DNA from: Acidovorax sp. A79
Lineage (GTDB): Bacteria > Pseudomonadota > Gammaproteobacteria > Burkholderiales > Burkholderiaceae_C
Assembly (NCBI RefSeq): GCF_041154505.1
Contig: NZ_AP028672.1
Span: forward strand, 4,318,501 to 4,382,500
Length of the DNA stretch: 64,000 bases
Direction: 5' to 3'
In this document: positions 1-9,400 of the stretch, piece after piece
Position numbering within the stretch: position 1 is the stretch's first letter
How the letters are laid out: every line of letters starts with the position of its first letter
Notes under the pieces: model-generated
The model's database searches: none
The model's input: the letters and a program-made list of their open reading frames with translations, nothing else
Told to the model about the DNA's origin: nothing
Program-made: the position numbers and the translations under genes

Positions 1-1
1 A

Positions 2-667
2 TCAAAGGCAAATATTGATTTCGTTGCTCTGCAGGACGGTCTTTCTAGGCAATTTCGAAACCTGGACCCTAAAGATCCTTCGTTGTGGCCGGTAGTCCCT
101 AAGGTGCTACTTTGCTTCTTTATTGCAGCGGCTGTAGCAACTATCTTATGGTTCGTAAAAATCAATGAGTATGAGGTGGAGCTCACTGCTGAAGTGGCGA
201 AGGAGCAAGTTCTTCGTCAGGACTATCAATCTAAATTGATTAAGGCGGTGAGCTTGGAGGCGTTGAAGCGACAGAGAGAGCAGGTTCAGCAATACGTGAT
301 TCAGCTTGAAAAACAGTTGCCGAGTAAGGCTGAGATGGCGGCGCTCTTGTCCGATATCAATCAGGCGGGGCTCGGTCGGAGCTTGCAGTTCGACCTGTTT
401 CGACCGGGGCAAGTGGTCGCAAGGGAGTATTACGCCGAGTTGCCAATCCAGGTGCGTGTCACGGGGAAGTACCATGATATGGGAGCGTTCGCATCAGATA
501 TCGCTCATCTTTCTCGAATTGTCACTCTGAATAATATATCAATAACTCCTGTTGCAAAGGATGGTAACGGAGTCCTGACAATGGAAGCGACGGCGCGTAC
601 TTTCAGGTATCTTGATCCAGAAGAAATTCAGGCTCAGAAGCAGGCGATAAAGGCTAATAAAAAATGA
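2..667 (+). CDS. pilO: Type IV pilus inner-membrane assembly protein PilO (5' end outside window)
   Basis: PilO pairs with PilN and, through PilP, links the inner-membrane pilus platform to the PilQ secretin. The reading frame is open to the left edge: codons from position 2 read SKANIDFVALQD... into the obvious PilO body, so the gene is truncated by the window and the TTG at 83 is not its start. The visible part has a cytoplasmic N-terminal stretch, one membrane helix (about codons 30-50), a charged coiled-coil region (EVELTAEVAKEQ...), and a C-terminal ferredoxin-like domain. The stop overlaps the pilP start by 4 bp (ATGA), the usual pilMNOPQ coupling. The DNA is AT-rich compared with the window interior. 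pilM and pilN presumably lie just to the left (inference). Confidence 0.95.
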   Translation, partial: SKANIDFVALQDGLSRQFRNLDPKDPSLWPVVPKVLLCFFIAAAVATILWFVKINEYEVELTAEVAKEQVLRQDYQSKLIKAVSLEALKRQREQVQQYVIQLEKQLPSKAEMAALLSDINQAGLGRSLQFDLFRPGQVVAREYYAELPIQVRVTGKYHDMGAFASDIAHLSRIVTLNNISITPVAKDGNGVLTMEATARTFRYLDPEEIQAQKQAIKANKK

Positions 668-1206
668 CGTCTTATAAACTGACTGGGTTGGTTTTCGTCT
701 CTTTATTATTGGGCGGCTGTGGAACATCGGGCGACGAAGAGTTGCGCCAATGGATGTCTGAATTGCGCGCGACAACCAAGCCTCGCGTTACTCCGTTGAC
801 CGAACCGAAGCAATTCATTCCTCAGGCCTATTCGATGGATTCGGGCGTGGAGCCTTTTAACGCGGTGAAATTGACGCAGGCGCTACGCCGAGAGTCTACG
901 CAATCTACCTCAAACGCCGCTCTCATCGCGCCAGAGATGGCTAGACGAAAAGAGCCGCTCGAGGCTTATCCGTTGGATGTCATGGCCATGGTTGGTAGCC
1001 TGGATAAGAAAGGAATGCCTACCGCACTTTTAAAGGTTGACAAGTTACTTTATCAGGTGCGGGTCGGAAACTATGTCGGACAAAATTACGGGAAAATAAC
1101 AAAAATAACCGAAAATTCAATTCAACTGCGAGAGATCGTGCAAGACGCTACAGGTGACTGGATTGAGCGCGCAGTTTCACTGGATCTGCAAGAGGGCAAA
1201 AAATGA
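664..1206 (+). CDS. pilP: Type IV pilus lipoprotein PilP
   Basis: PilP is the lipoprotein that docks the PilN/PilO heterodimer to the PilQ secretin. The 180-aa product starts with a type II signal peptide and lipobox LLGGC, lipidated Cys19. A low-complexity linker follows, then a C-terminal beta domain (about residues 105-175, including MVGSLDKKG and YQVRVGNYVGQNYGKI) typical of the family. It overlaps pilO upstream and pilQ downstream by 4 bp each, indicating one translationally coupled operon. Composition is as AT-rich as its pil neighbours. Confidence 0.95.
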   Translation: MTSYKLTGLVFVSLLLGGCGTSGDEELRQWMSELRATTKPRVTPLTEPKQFIPQAYSMDSGVEPFNAVKLTQALRRESTQSTSNAALIAPEMARRKEPLEAYPLDVMAMVGSLDKKGMPTALLKVDKLLYQVRVGNYVGQNYGKITKITENSIQLREIVQDATGDWIERAVSLDLQEGKK

Positions 1207-3341
1207 AATACTCGAAAGCTTACATAGTAAAAATTTGTCGAATTGCGATTGGGTTCTCAATCGCTATTCTGGCTCCTCTTGAGGTTCTTGCAGATACTGT
1301 TATCCGTTCTGTGACGGGGAGCGTGCAGAACGGTGTGGATGTGATACGTATTGATTTTTTGGAGCCTCTTAAGGAAATCCCAACAGGCTTTTCAATTCAA
1401 ACGCCGCCGCGCATTGCCTTGGATTTTCCTGGTGCATCGAATGCAATCGGAAAAAACAGTATCGAAGTCGGCCAGGGGAATGTAAAATCTGTAAATATAG
1501 TTCAAGCTGGTGATAGATCTCGGGTCGTTCTTAATTTGAAGCAATCGACATCCTATCAAGCTGAAATCCAAGGAAGCTCGTTGTTGATTTCTTTGGTAAC
1601 AGCTGCTTCAACGTATTCTTCATCTCAGCCTGCTCAGGCGCTAACGTTTTCAGATTCTTCAAATAATGATGTTCAGGCATTAAAAGACGTGGATTTCAGG
1701 CGAGGAAGCGATGGTTCCGGACGGGTCATCGTGATGCTTCCATCCAGTCAGGTTGGGGTTGATATACGCCAACAGGGCAAGGGCTTAGTCGTAGATTTTC
1801 TGAAATCTTCGTTGCCCGAAGGTCTGCGCCGTCGATTAGATGTGGGGGATTTTGGTACACTTGTGCAGGCCATTACAACCGTACAGCAAGGTGAAAGAGT
1901 GCGGATGACGATCGATCCCGTCGGCGATTGGGAGCACAGTGCATATCAAAGTGATAGCCAGTTTGTAGTTGAAATTCGTCAAAAGAAAGTGGATTTGAAC
2001 AAGCTCACCCAAGGCCCTGGATTTAGTGGGGAGAAGCTGTCTCTCAATTTTCAGAATATTGAAGTCCGCTCACTTTTGCAAGTAATAGCTGATTTTACAA
2101 ATTTCAATATTGTAACCTCCGACACTGTTTCGGGTTCACTGACCCTTCGCTTGAAGGATGTGCCGTGGGACCAAGCACTGCAAATCATCATGGATGCCAA
2201 GGGTCTTGGCATGCGCAAGTCAGGAACGGTTTTGTGGATCGCCCCTAAGGACGAGATTGATGACCGTACAAAGAAGGACTATGAAGCTGCATTGGCAATT
2301 CAAAAGCTTGAGCCTCTGAGAACCCAAGCATATCAAATGAACTATGCCAAGGCTGTGGATATGGTGACCCAGCTCACAACCTCCAGTGGAGGGAGTGGTG
2401 GTACTTCAAATAGATTCCTGTCGGAGCGTGGTAGCGCCATCGCAGAACCTCGAACCAATCAGCTGTTTGTGACCGATACGCCCAGCAAACTAGAAGAGGT
2501 TCGTCAATTGCTCGCAACTCTGGATGTCGCCGTTCGGCAAGTGATGATTGAGGCTCGAATCGTTGAAGCCTCTGATACATTTGGGCGCTCGTTGGGAGTT
2601 CGGTTGGGGGCAACGGACCTGCGCGCAAACAGAGGTGGGACAGGTGGGTATAATATTGGCGGTGGTAATAGCGTAGCTTTCGGTACCAGTTATAGTAACG
2701 CGGTCGCTTCATCCGGAGCGGGTGGAACTGCAAATACGCTGGGTAATTTTGTCAATCTTCCCGCTCAAGCGCAGGGTGGTTTTGACCCCGCAAGTTTTGC
2801 CATTTCTATTTTTAACTCTGCTGCCAATAGATTCCTGAATCTGGAAATATCCGCCATGGAAGCAGATGGGAAGGGAAAGATCGTTTCTAGCCCCCGCGTT
2901 GTGACTGCTGACCAGACCAAGGCGTCGATAGAACAGGGCACGGAATTCCCTTATCCAGTGACTGCTCCTAATGGCGGAACCGTTATAGCCTTTAAGAAGG
3001 CTGTGTTGAAGTTGGAGGTTCTGCCTCAGATAACCCCTGAAGGAAATATTATTCTTGATCTGGATGTGAATAAAGACAGTCCGGGGGAGATTTTGCAAAA
3101 TGTGCGAGCTATTAATACCAAGCATATTAAAACGCAGGTATTGGTTGAGAATGGTGGAACAGTTGTGATTGGCGGAATTTTTGAGCTTTTTGAAGATGAT
3201 GCAGAAGCCAAAGTTCCGTTTCTGGGGGATATTCCAGGTGTTGGGAATTTGTTCAAAACAAAAACTAAGCAAGCGAATAAGCAAGAAATGCTTATATTTA
3301 TTACGCCGAAGGTGATTACTGAACGTGCTGCGGTTCGTTGA
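1203..3341 (+). CDS. pilQ: Type IV pilus secretin PilQ
   Basis: This is the outer-membrane secretin that forms the gated pore for the pilus fibre. The 712-aa product has a Sec signal peptide (cleavage likely after EVLA, near residue 30), two AMIN domains (about 35-135 and 160-260) that bind peptidoglycan, an STN/N0 domain (about 280-345), an N1 secretin short domain (about 370-445) and the C-terminal secretin barrel. The barrel includes VPFLGDIPGVGNLFK, followed by the terminal strand EMLIFITPKVI. A Ser/Gly-rich loop (NRGGTGGYNIGGGN...) lies before the barrel. It overlaps pilP by 4 bp. The first 60 bases or so of the gene are only about one third GC, unlike the rest of the window. Confidence 0.97.
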   Translation: MKYSKAYIVKICRIAIGFSIAILAPLEVLADTVIRSVTGSVQNGVDVIRIDFLEPLKEIPTGFSIQTPPRIALDFPGASNAIGKNSIEVGQGNVKSVNIVQAGDRSRVVLNLKQSTSYQAEIQGSSLLISLVTAASTYSSSQPAQALTFSDSSNNDVQALKDVDFRRGSDGSGRVIVMLPSSQVGVDIRQQGKGLVVDFLKSSLPEGLRRRLDVGDFGTLVQAITTVQQGERVRMTIDPVGDWEHSAYQSDSQFVVEIRQKKVDLNKLTQGPGFSGEKLSLNFQNIEVRSLLQVIADFTNFNIVTSDTVSGSLTLRLKDVPWDQALQIIMDAKGLGMRKSGTVLWIAPKDEIDDRTKKDYEAALAIQKLEPLRTQAYQMNYAKAVDMVTQLTTSSGGSGGTSNRFLSERGSAIAEPRTNQLFVTDTPSKLEEVRQLLATLDVAVRQVMIEARIVEASDTFGRSLGVRLGATDLRANRGGTGGYNIGGGNSVAFGTSYSNAVASSGAGGTANTLGNFVNLPAQAQGGFDPASFAISIFNSAANRFLNLEISAMEADGKGKIVSSPRVVTADQTKASIEQGTEFPYPVTAPNGGTVIAFKKAVLKLEVLPQITPEGNIILDLDVNKDSPGEILQNVRAINTKHIKTQVLVENGGTVVIGGIFELFEDDAEAKVPFLGDIPGVGNLFKTKTKQANKQEMLIFITPKVITERAAVR

Positions 3342-3363
3342 TGCAAATTTATAGGGAAAGAAA

Positions 3364-4890
3364 ATGCAGAAAAGATTCAAAATTCTCCTGATCGCAACAA
3401 CCATTGCGCTGTCAGCGTGTGGTGGAGGTGGTGGAAGCCCGGGGGAGACCCAAGAGCACTACAGCATTACTTTACGTGCGGACAAGGCGCAGTTGCCGAT
3501 CAATATCGCCGACACGATGCCAGGCCTTGGTGCTTACCGACCCTACACGACGACTCTTTATGTTGAGGCTCGCAAGGGAAATTTGCCGATACCTGGTGGC
3601 GAAGATATTTTTGCGTGTAATGTAGCGGGAGGTTTGGACTCCGGTGCGTTGTATTATCTGGATGGCAAGGCGGAGCACGAGACAGAAGTTGATGATGGCA
3701 ATGGTGGGAAAGTGAAAATTCCCAATGCCTATCGAAATATCACGCTAGGATCAAACGCCGGTGGCAATTCTTTTCATTTCCATGCAGGCGATCAAGCAGG
3801 AAATGCCCGTATCACATGTACGGTTCAAGATCCGCTGGATAAGCAGCAAAAGTCAGCCAGCGTGGAGATTTCCGTTGGAGGTGCAACGGGCAAGCCTGCC
3901 AGCGTCCGTCTGGCAGCCCAAGTCAATGATATTCTGGGAACCAAGTTCAATGCGAACGGTATTCTGAATCAAATGGCCATTCAGGCGTTTGTCATGGATG
4001 ACGCGAACCAGCCAACTGGCAGCACGTCGGGTTCGAATGTGCAGGTTCGTATTCTCTCGGGAACCGACGCAGCCGTAGGCGCCCGTTTGGTTGCGGGGAG
4101 CCAGAGTGGCAGTGTGCTTCAGTTGCCTTCGATTGGCGGGGTTGCACTCTTTTCGCTGCTGAGTGGCACGGAAACCGGTACGATCTTCCTGGAGATGACG
4201 GCTGATCGAGCTGACAACAATGTCAGCAATGGCATCTCGGAGCCGATGGTTGGTATTCTCCCGATTCAAGTGATGGCGGCGCGCACAATTGCGCCTACGA
4301 TCGATAACAAGGATTTGGGAACCATTACTAAGGGTGTTCCATTCACGGCGTACTTGGAGGCGAAGAACGGTTTGCCCCCCTTCACCTGGTCGGCTACCGG
4401 TCTGCCAACAGGGCTGACCGTTGATGCGAGTACGGGTATTTTGAGCGGCACGGTAAGCCAAGATGCGGCAGAGCGTGAGTATCGCGTTACGGTGACTGCC
4501 ACTGATAAGAACAAGATATCTGCAACTGCCACGATTACATTCAAGGTGGTCGGCGGCCTGCCAGAAGACTTTGCCATCGGCGATTGCAATTCCACGGCGG
4601 TTTGCTCACTTGGAACTGCGCCTGTCGGTAAAAACTTCACTTATTCGTTCGTCTCGTCGACAACGGGTGTGACATGGTCCTTTGCGGGCTTGCCAGCGTG
4701 GTTGACTGCCGGAACATCGCCTACGGCGGGTGTTTTGAATGGCGTACCGAAAGTGACTAATTGTGGTAGCCAACGATTCTTGGTAACGGCGACGAAGGGG
4801 GTGACCTCTGTGACTCGCACTTTCAATGTTGACGTTGTGACGGGTTCAATACCTCCTGGTGGTGTGGCGGCAGATTACACGTGCCCTTGA
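3364..4890 (+). CDS. Uncharacterised Ig-fold lipoprotein downstream of pilQ
   Basis: The function is not known to me. The 508-aa product begins with a lipoprotein signal peptide (MQKRFKILLIATTIALSAC, lipidated Cys19) followed by a poly-Gly tether. The middle is beta-rich and Thr/Val/Gly-rich, consistent with Ig-like or invasin-type folds. Residues about 310-395 carry a putative-Ig (He_PIG) repeat with the signature PPFTWSATGLPTGLTVD...GILSGT, and a second, divergent copy follows (WSFAGLPAWL...GVLNGVP). Paired cysteines in the C-terminal third (DCNSTAVC, NCG, YTCP) suggest disulphides. It lies 22 bp after pilQ with no terminator between, so it is probably co-transcribed with the pil operon. 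A terminator follows. Its place is usually taken by aroK in related bacteria. A surface or periplasmic pilus accessory role is inference only. Confidence 0.8.
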   Translation: MQKRFKILLIATTIALSACGGGGGSPGETQEHYSITLRADKAQLPINIADTMPGLGAYRPYTTTLYVEARKGNLPIPGGEDIFACNVAGGLDSGALYYLDGKAEHETEVDDGNGGKVKIPNAYRNITLGSNAGGNSFHFHAGDQAGNARITCTVQDPLDKQQKSASVEISVGGATGKPASVRLAAQVNDILGTKFNANGILNQMAIQAFVMDDANQPTGSTSGSNVQVRILSGTDAAVGARLVAGSQSGSVLQLPSIGGVALFSLLSGTETGTIFLEMTADRADNNVSNGISEPMVGILPIQVMAARTIAPTIDNKDLGTITKGVPFTAYLEAKNGLPPFTWSATGLPTGLTVDASTGILSGTVSQDAAEREYRVTVTATDKNKISATATITFKVVGGLPEDFAIGDCNSTAVCSLGTAPVGKNFTYSFVSSTTGVTWSFAGLPAWLTAGTSPTAGVLNGVPKVTNCGSQRFLVTATKGVTSVTRTFNVDVVTGSIPPGGVAADYTCP

Positions 4891-4957
4891 GTAGTTGGCC
4901 CGCCACCTCCGATAGAGAAGGAGGGGGTGGGTAATTGGTTAGGATTTCTATGACTTC

Positions 4958-4984
4958 ATCCCCGGCGTGTCCGGGGATTTTTTT
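4958..4984 (+). terminator. Rho-independent terminator after the pil operon
   Basis: A perfect 8-bp stem ATCCCCGG/CCGGGGAT with a 5-base loop is followed by seven Ts. A second, less regular stem (ACCTCC...GGAGGG) lies just upstream, at about 4900-4932. Together they separate the pil operon from aroB. Confidence 0.9.
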
Positions 4985-5229
4985 GACTCGAGTTTTTGCC
5001 AGTGGTGACGCCGGTTTCTGGGCTTCTCCGCCGGATGAAGGTTTTGGCAGTCGAGATGAAGGTCTTGCGTGGCGTGGTTGGCGTACGCAAAGCCATTCGG
5101 GATGAATCTTTTTCGCTGCGAGGCGCTTGCCCGGAACCCTCTCGCTGTGATAGGGCCGCCGCCAGCATCTCCAGCATGCACAATAGCTTTGGCGACGAAG
5201 CATCGCGTCGTCGTAAAAATACCGTTTTT
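4985..5229. other. Spacer between pil terminator and aroB (4891-5229 has no recognised gene)
   Basis: The whole gap is 339 bp. After the terminator I see no gene with family resemblance. The plus frame is open from 4996 into aroB, but its residues match nothing I know and do not resemble the shikimate kinase normally found here. Two imperfect copies of GATGAAGGTYTTG lie 25 bp apart (about 5034 and 5055). The last 20 bases are AT-rich (TAAAAAT at 5214) and may hold the aroB -10 region. Confidence 0.5.
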
Positions 5230-6333
5230 ATGTCCCTTACTGCCCAAGAAGTCGCTATTGACTTAGGTGACCGCAGCTATCGCATTGCGATTGGCGGTGG
5301 TCTATTGAGTAGTGCCACCACTTATGATGGCCTGCCGCGCGCCGGTGCCGCATTGATTGTGAGCAATACAACGGTCGCCCCGCTCTATATGGCGGCACTG
5401 AGGGCAGCGCTGTCGGAGCGCTACCCGCAGGTTCATGAGGTACGGTTGCCGGATGGCGAAGCACACAAGGACTGGCAGACCGTGCAGAAGATTTTTGATG
5501 TGCTGCTGGAGCGCGGCTGCGACCGCAAGACGGTCCTGTTTGCGCTCGGTGGTGGTGTAGTGGGTGATATGACCGGCTTCGCCGCTGCGAGCTACATGCG
5601 TGGTGTGCCATTCGTGCAGGTCCCGACCACGTTACTGGCGCAGGTGGATTCATCCGTGGGGGGCAAAACGGCGATCAACCATCCGCAGGGCAAGAACATG
5701 ATCGGCGCGTTTTATCAGCCTCAGCTGGTGGTGTGCGATCTGGATGTGCTCGACACGCTGCCTCCGCGCGAACTCAGCGCGGGTCTGGCGGAAGTAATCA
5801 AGTATGGACCGATCGCGGACATGGCTTTCATGGAATGGCTTGAAGCCCATATCGATGCCCTGCTGGCGCGCGACCGCGCTGCGCTGGTCCACGCCGTGCG
5901 TCGCAGTTGTGAGATAAAGGCATGGGTGGTGGGGCAGGACGAACGTGAATCGGGCTTGCGTGCCATTCTGAATTTTGGCCACACCTTTGGACATGCGATC
6001 GAAGCCGGAATGGGATATGGCGCTTGGTTGCATGGTGAAGGTGTGGGAGCCGGTATGGTGATGGCAGCTGAGCTGTCGCATCGCCTGGGTCTTGTGGATG
6101 CGGCCTTTGTGCAGCGACTCACGGTGCTGATCGCCCGCGCTGGGCTGCCCACCCAAGGACCAGTGCTTGATTCAAACGACAACGCGGGACGCTACCTGGA
6201 GCTGATGCGCGTGGACAAGAAATCGGAAGCAGGCGAAATTCGTTTTGTCGTCATCGATGGTCCCGGCCGAGCTGCCCTGCGTTCAGCGCCCGACCGTCTG
6301 GTGCGTGACGTGATCGATGCCTGTTGCAAGTGA
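5230..6333 (+). CDS. aroB: 3-dehydroquinate synthase
   Basis: AroB converts DAHP to 3-dehydroquinate, the second step of the shikimate pathway, using NAD and a divalent metal. The product is 367 aa from ATG 5230, the family's normal length. The in-frame extension to 4996 adds unrelated sequence and was rejected. Visible motifs are the NAD-binding [27 protein letters not shown], and the metal ligands in [17 protein letters not shown] and HGEGVG. There is no Shine-Dalgarno sequence before 5230. aroK, which normally precedes aroB after pilQ, is absent. Confidence 0.95.
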   Translation: MSLTAQEVAIDLGDRSYRIAIGGGLLSSATTYDGLPRAGAALIVSNTTVAPLYMAALRAALSERYPQVHEVRLPDGEAHKDWQTVQKIFDVLLERGCDRKTVLFALGGGVVGDMTGFAAASYMRGVPFVQVPTTLLAQVDSSVGGKTAINHPQGKNMIGAFYQPQLVVCDLDVLDTLPPRELSAGLAEVIKYGPIADMAFMEWLEAHIDALLARDRAALVHAVRRSCEIKAWVVGQDERESGLRAILNFGHTFGHAIEAGMGYGAWLHGEGVGAGMVMAAELSHRLGLVDAAFVQRLTVLIARAGLPTQGPVLDSNDNAGRYLELMRVDKKSEAGEIRFVVIDGPGRAALRSAPDRLVRDVIDACCK

Positions 6334-6387
6334 TACAAACGCGATGCAATTGCAATGCCGATTGCTGCTATTTTTTTGTAGCTAGAA

Positions 6388-7593
6388 ATGCTCGATAAAG
6401 ACGGAGCGCTGGCCCCCAATTGGGGGCGCAACTCGGATCTCCGCCCCTATGCCTGCGACCCCGCAGTGAGCCGTGGGCGGCGCTATCCTGAGGCAGCTGC
6501 GCCTACGCGGACGGAGTACCAGAGGGATCGGGATCGAATTGTTCACTCCACAGCGTTTCGGCGGCTGGTCTATAAGACGCAGGTTTTTCTTAACCACGAA
6601 GGCGACCTGTTCCGTACTCGCCTGACCCACTCGCTGGAAGTAGCCCAACTCGGGCGTTCCATAGCACGTTCACTGCGCATCAATGAGGATTTGGTAGAGG
6701 CCATCTCGTTGGCCCATGACCTGGGCCACACGCCCTTCGGGCATGCTGGCCAGGACGCGCTGCATGGCTGCATGGCCGAGCACGGGGGCTTCGAGCACAA
6801 CCTGCAGAGCTTGCGCGTGGTGGACAAGCTGGAGGAGCGCTATCCACAGTATGACGGGCTGAATCTCACGTTCGAAACGCGGGAAGGGATTCTCAAGCAT
6901 TGTTCCCGGCAGCACGCCCGGCAGCTGGAAGACGAAGAGCCCGATGGCGTCGGTGCGAGGTTCTTGCGCCACGAACAGCCGAGCCTGGAGGCACAGCTGT
7001 GCAATCTGGCAGACGAGATCGCCTACAACGCGCACGATATCGACGACGGTGTGCGCTCGGGGCTGATCACGCTGGACCAGTTGCAGGATGTGCCATTGTT
7101 CGACGAGTACCGGGCTGCTGCCGAGTCGGAGCATCCGGACCTCGCCCAGCTGCCACGCCAGCGGCGCCTGCTGTACGAGGCCATACGGCGCATGCTCAGC
7201 GCGCAGGTCTATGACGTGATCGACACCACGCGGACGGCGCTCGCACGGCATGGCCCGGCCAGCGTCGATGGAGTTCGCCAAGTCCCCGCGCTGGTGATGT
7301 TCAGTGATGGCATGCGGGAGCGCTCCCAGGTTCTCAAGCGGTTTCTTTTCAAGAATCTGTACCGACATCCGCGTGTGATGGAGACCACGGGCCGCGCGCA
7401 GGAAGTGGTTCGCGACCTGTTCGCGGCTTACACGGTGTCGCCGCAAGAGATGAAGGCAGCTTTCGCGGAGCAGGCCTCGGCAGACCAGGGCCCGTTGAGG
7501 GCACGGGCGGTGGCGGATTTCATTGCGGGCATGACCGACCGATTTGCGGCGCGCGAACATGAGCGCCTTACTGGGCGGCGACTTCTCGACTGA
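6388..7593 (+). CDS. dgt: dGTPase-like HD-domain deoxynucleotide triphosphohydrolase
   Basis: This enzyme class hydrolyses dGTP (or other dNTPs) to the nucleoside and triphosphate. The 401-aa product carries the HD-domain metal site: H in RLTHSLEV, the AHDLGHTPFGH motif, and the later D in NLADEIAYNAHDIDDG. The length matches the shorter type-2 dGTPase-like subgroup, not the ~505-aa E. coli enzyme, so nucleotide specificity is uncertain. It lies 54 bp after aroB in the same direction, a common arrangement in this lineage. ATG 6388 is the first in-frame ATG and is taken as the start. Confidence 0.92.
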   Translation: MLDKDGALAPNWGRNSDLRPYACDPAVSRGRRYPEAAAPTRTEYQRDRDRIVHSTAFRRLVYKTQVFLNHEGDLFRTRLTHSLEVAQLGRSIARSLRINEDLVEAISLAHDLGHTPFGHAGQDALHGCMAEHGGFEHNLQSLRVVDKLEERYPQYDGLNLTFETREGILKHCSRQHARQLEDEEPDGVGARFLRHEQPSLEAQLCNLADEIAYNAHDIDDGVRSGLITLDQLQDVPLFDEYRAAAESEHPDLAQLPRQRRLLYEAIRRMLSAQVYDVIDTTRTALARHGPASVDGVRQVPALVMFSDGMRERSQVLKRFLFKNLYRHPRVMETTGRAQEVVRDLFAAYTVSPQEMKAAFAEQASADQGPLRARAVADFIAGMTDRFAAREHERLTGRRLLD

Positions 7594-7668
7594 GGGCTGC
7601 GCGCGGCTGTGCGCATGTGGGGCGTGTCGTTGCAGGCGGAGGCTGTCGCCGGAGGCAATAGCGCCCGG

Positions 7669-7674
7669 TAAAAT
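7669..7674 (+). promoter_or_regulatory. Candidate -10 hexamer for the DUF1415 gene
   Basis: A TAAAAT hexamer lies 36 bp before ATG 7710, in a GC-rich intergenic stretch after dgt. No convincing -35 is visible. Confidence 0.35.
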
Positions 7675-7709
7675 CCGCAGGCACTTCATTGCGCTTCGCG
7701 CGCCTCCCC

Positions 7710-8336
7710 ATGACTTCATTCCCTTCCACGGCTACGGTGGGCTCCGAGGAGCCTGCCGCATTGTTCATTCGCGACACGGTCCAGTGGCTCGAGCGGGCGG
7801 TGATCGGCCTCAACCTGTGCCCCTTTGCAAAGGGCGTTCACGTGAAGGGGCAGATTCACTACGCGGTAGCGCTGACTGGGGATCTGGCAACGATTCTGGA
7901 GGTACTGCGCAGTGAACTTGCCGCCCTGGCGGCTATTCCTTCCGAGGTGCGAGACACCACGCTGCTGATCCTTCCCCATTGCCTCCATGATTTCCTGGAT
8001 TTCAACGACTTCCTGGAAGAGGCGGAGGCCGTGCTGGAAGAAGTGGGCATGGAAGGCACGCTGCAGATCGCCAGCTTTCACCCGCAGTTCCAGTTTGCGG
8101 GTACGCGGGAGGACGATGTGACCAACTGCACCAACCGCTCACCCTATCCCACGTTGCACCTGCTGCGCGAAGAGAGCATCGACCGCGCTGTCGAGGTGTT
8201 CCCCGAGGCGGAAACGATCTTCGAGCGGAACATCGAGGTTTTGCAAGAACTAGGCATGTTGGGTTGGGCCGCTCTGAGCGTAGGGCCTGGGGCCTCCCTG
8301 CCGGCACCGCCAGCGGTAAAAGATACGGAGCGATGA
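7710..8336 (+). CDS. DUF1415 family protein
   Basis: The molecular function is unknown. The 208-aa product matches my memory of the DUF1415 family: VQWLERAVIGLNLCPFAKG near the N-terminus, an acidic centre (DFNDFLEEAEAVLEE), the conserved FHPQFQFAGT, and a NRSPYPTLHLLREESI segment. ATG 7710 is preferred over the TTG at 7689 because the family similarity begins just inside it. The stop overlaps the start of the following methyltransferase gene (ATGA), so the two are probably translationally coupled. Confidence 0.85.
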   Translation: MTSFPSTATVGSEEPAALFIRDTVQWLERAVIGLNLCPFAKGVHVKGQIHYAVALTGDLATILEVLRSELAALAAIPSEVRDTTLLILPHCLHDFLDFNDFLEEAEAVLEEVGMEGTLQIASFHPQFQFAGTREDDVTNCTNRSPYPTLHLLREESIDRAVEVFPEAETIFERNIEVLQELGMLGWAALSVGPGASLPAPPAVKDTER

Positions 8337-9313
8337 CCATGGCAATGACGAAAGCCGCGAAAGAGAAAGCTGCCCGCACCCATTCCCAGGCGCCGGGCTC
8401 CTCGGGTAGTGGTGCTGGCGCTAAGGCCAAGGCTGCCCCGACCGGGGAACTGTCCGAGCTGCGGCCAGGCCAATCCGTGGAATTGCTCAAGGAACTGCAC
8501 ATCCTCACGCGCGATGGGCGCCTCAATCAAGACTCGCGGCGCAAGCTCAAGCAGGTGTACCACCTGTTCAACTTCATCGAACCACTGCTCGCAGAGCTGT
8601 CCACCACCAGCCAGGGGCTCACGCTCGCAGACCATGGCGCGGGCAAGTCGTACCTGGGCTTCATCCTGTATGACCTGTATTTCAAGGCGCTCGGGCGTGG
8701 CCATATCTACGGCGTGGAGACGCGCGCCGAGCTCGTGGAAAAGTCGCGTGTGCTGGCGCACAAGCTGGGCTTTCAGCGCATGTCGTTCCTGAATGTGTCC
8801 GTGGCGGAATCCACTGGCGCAGATGAATTGCCAGCCCACATCGACGTGGTCACCGCCCTGCATGCCTGTGACACGGCCACCGACGATGCCATCGCCTTCG
8901 GCCTGCAGAAAAACGCCCGGGCCATGGTGCTGGTGCCTTGCTGCCAGGCCGAAATGGCCGCCTGCCTGCGCCAGGGCAAGGCCCTGCAGCTGGCGCGCAC
9001 GCCACTGGCCGAGCTGTGGCGCCATCCGCTGCACACCCGCGAGCTGGGAAGCCAGGTCACCAATGTGCTGCGCTGCCTGTACCTGGAGGCCAGTGGCTAC
9101 CAGGTCACGGTGACGGAGTTGGTGGGCTGGGAGCACAGCATGAAGAACGAGCTCATCATTGCCCGGTACACAGGCCAGAAAAAGCGCAGCGCCTCGGATC
9201 GGCTGCGCGCCATTCTGGAAGAGTTCGGGCTCGACAGGACGCTGGGGGCGCGTTTTGGATTGAAGCCGCAGGCTGGCGATACGCCAGTGGCTGCGGACGC
9301 AGTGCCACACTAG
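8333..9313 (+). CDS. Class I SAM-dependent methyltransferase (Methyltransf_32-like)
   Basis: The 326-aa product has an Ala/Lys-rich N-terminal tail (about 45 residues) and then a Rossmann methyltransferase core. The SAM-binding loop is LADHGAGKSYLGFIL, the acidic ribose-binding residue lies in GVETRAEL, and the post-motif is VVTALHACDTATDDAI. A VPCCQAEM segment follows. This combination resembles the Methyltransf_32 group, whose substrates are mostly unknown; rRNA or protein methylation is a guess. The start is ATG 8333, overlapping the DUF1415 stop, rather than the upstream non-ATG extension. Confidence 0.82.
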   Translation: MTMAMTKAAKEKAARTHSQAPGSSGSGAGAKAKAAPTGELSELRPGQSVELLKELHILTRDGRLNQDSRRKLKQVYHLFNFIEPLLAELSTTSQGLTLADHGAGKSYLGFILYDLYFKALGRGHIYGVETRAELVEKSRVLAHKLGFQRMSFLNVSVAESTGADELPAHIDVVTALHACDTATDDAIAFGLQKNARAMVLVPCCQAEMAACLRQGKALQLARTPLAELWRHPLHTRELGSQVTNVLRCLYLEASGYQVTVTELVGWEHSMKNELIIARYTGQKKRSASDRLRAILEEFGLDRTLGARFGLKPQAGDTPVAADAVPH

Positions 9314-9400
9314 CCTCCCACTGCACGCAGGGCTCCGCCTGGACGGGATAATCGGGGACGGATTTATGATCGCCCCCCATCCTTGCTCCCATCGACATCC

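Noticed and set aside
4996..5229. N-terminal extension of AroB by 78 codons
   Set aside because: AroB has normal length from ATG 5230 and the extra residues resemble nothing in the family.
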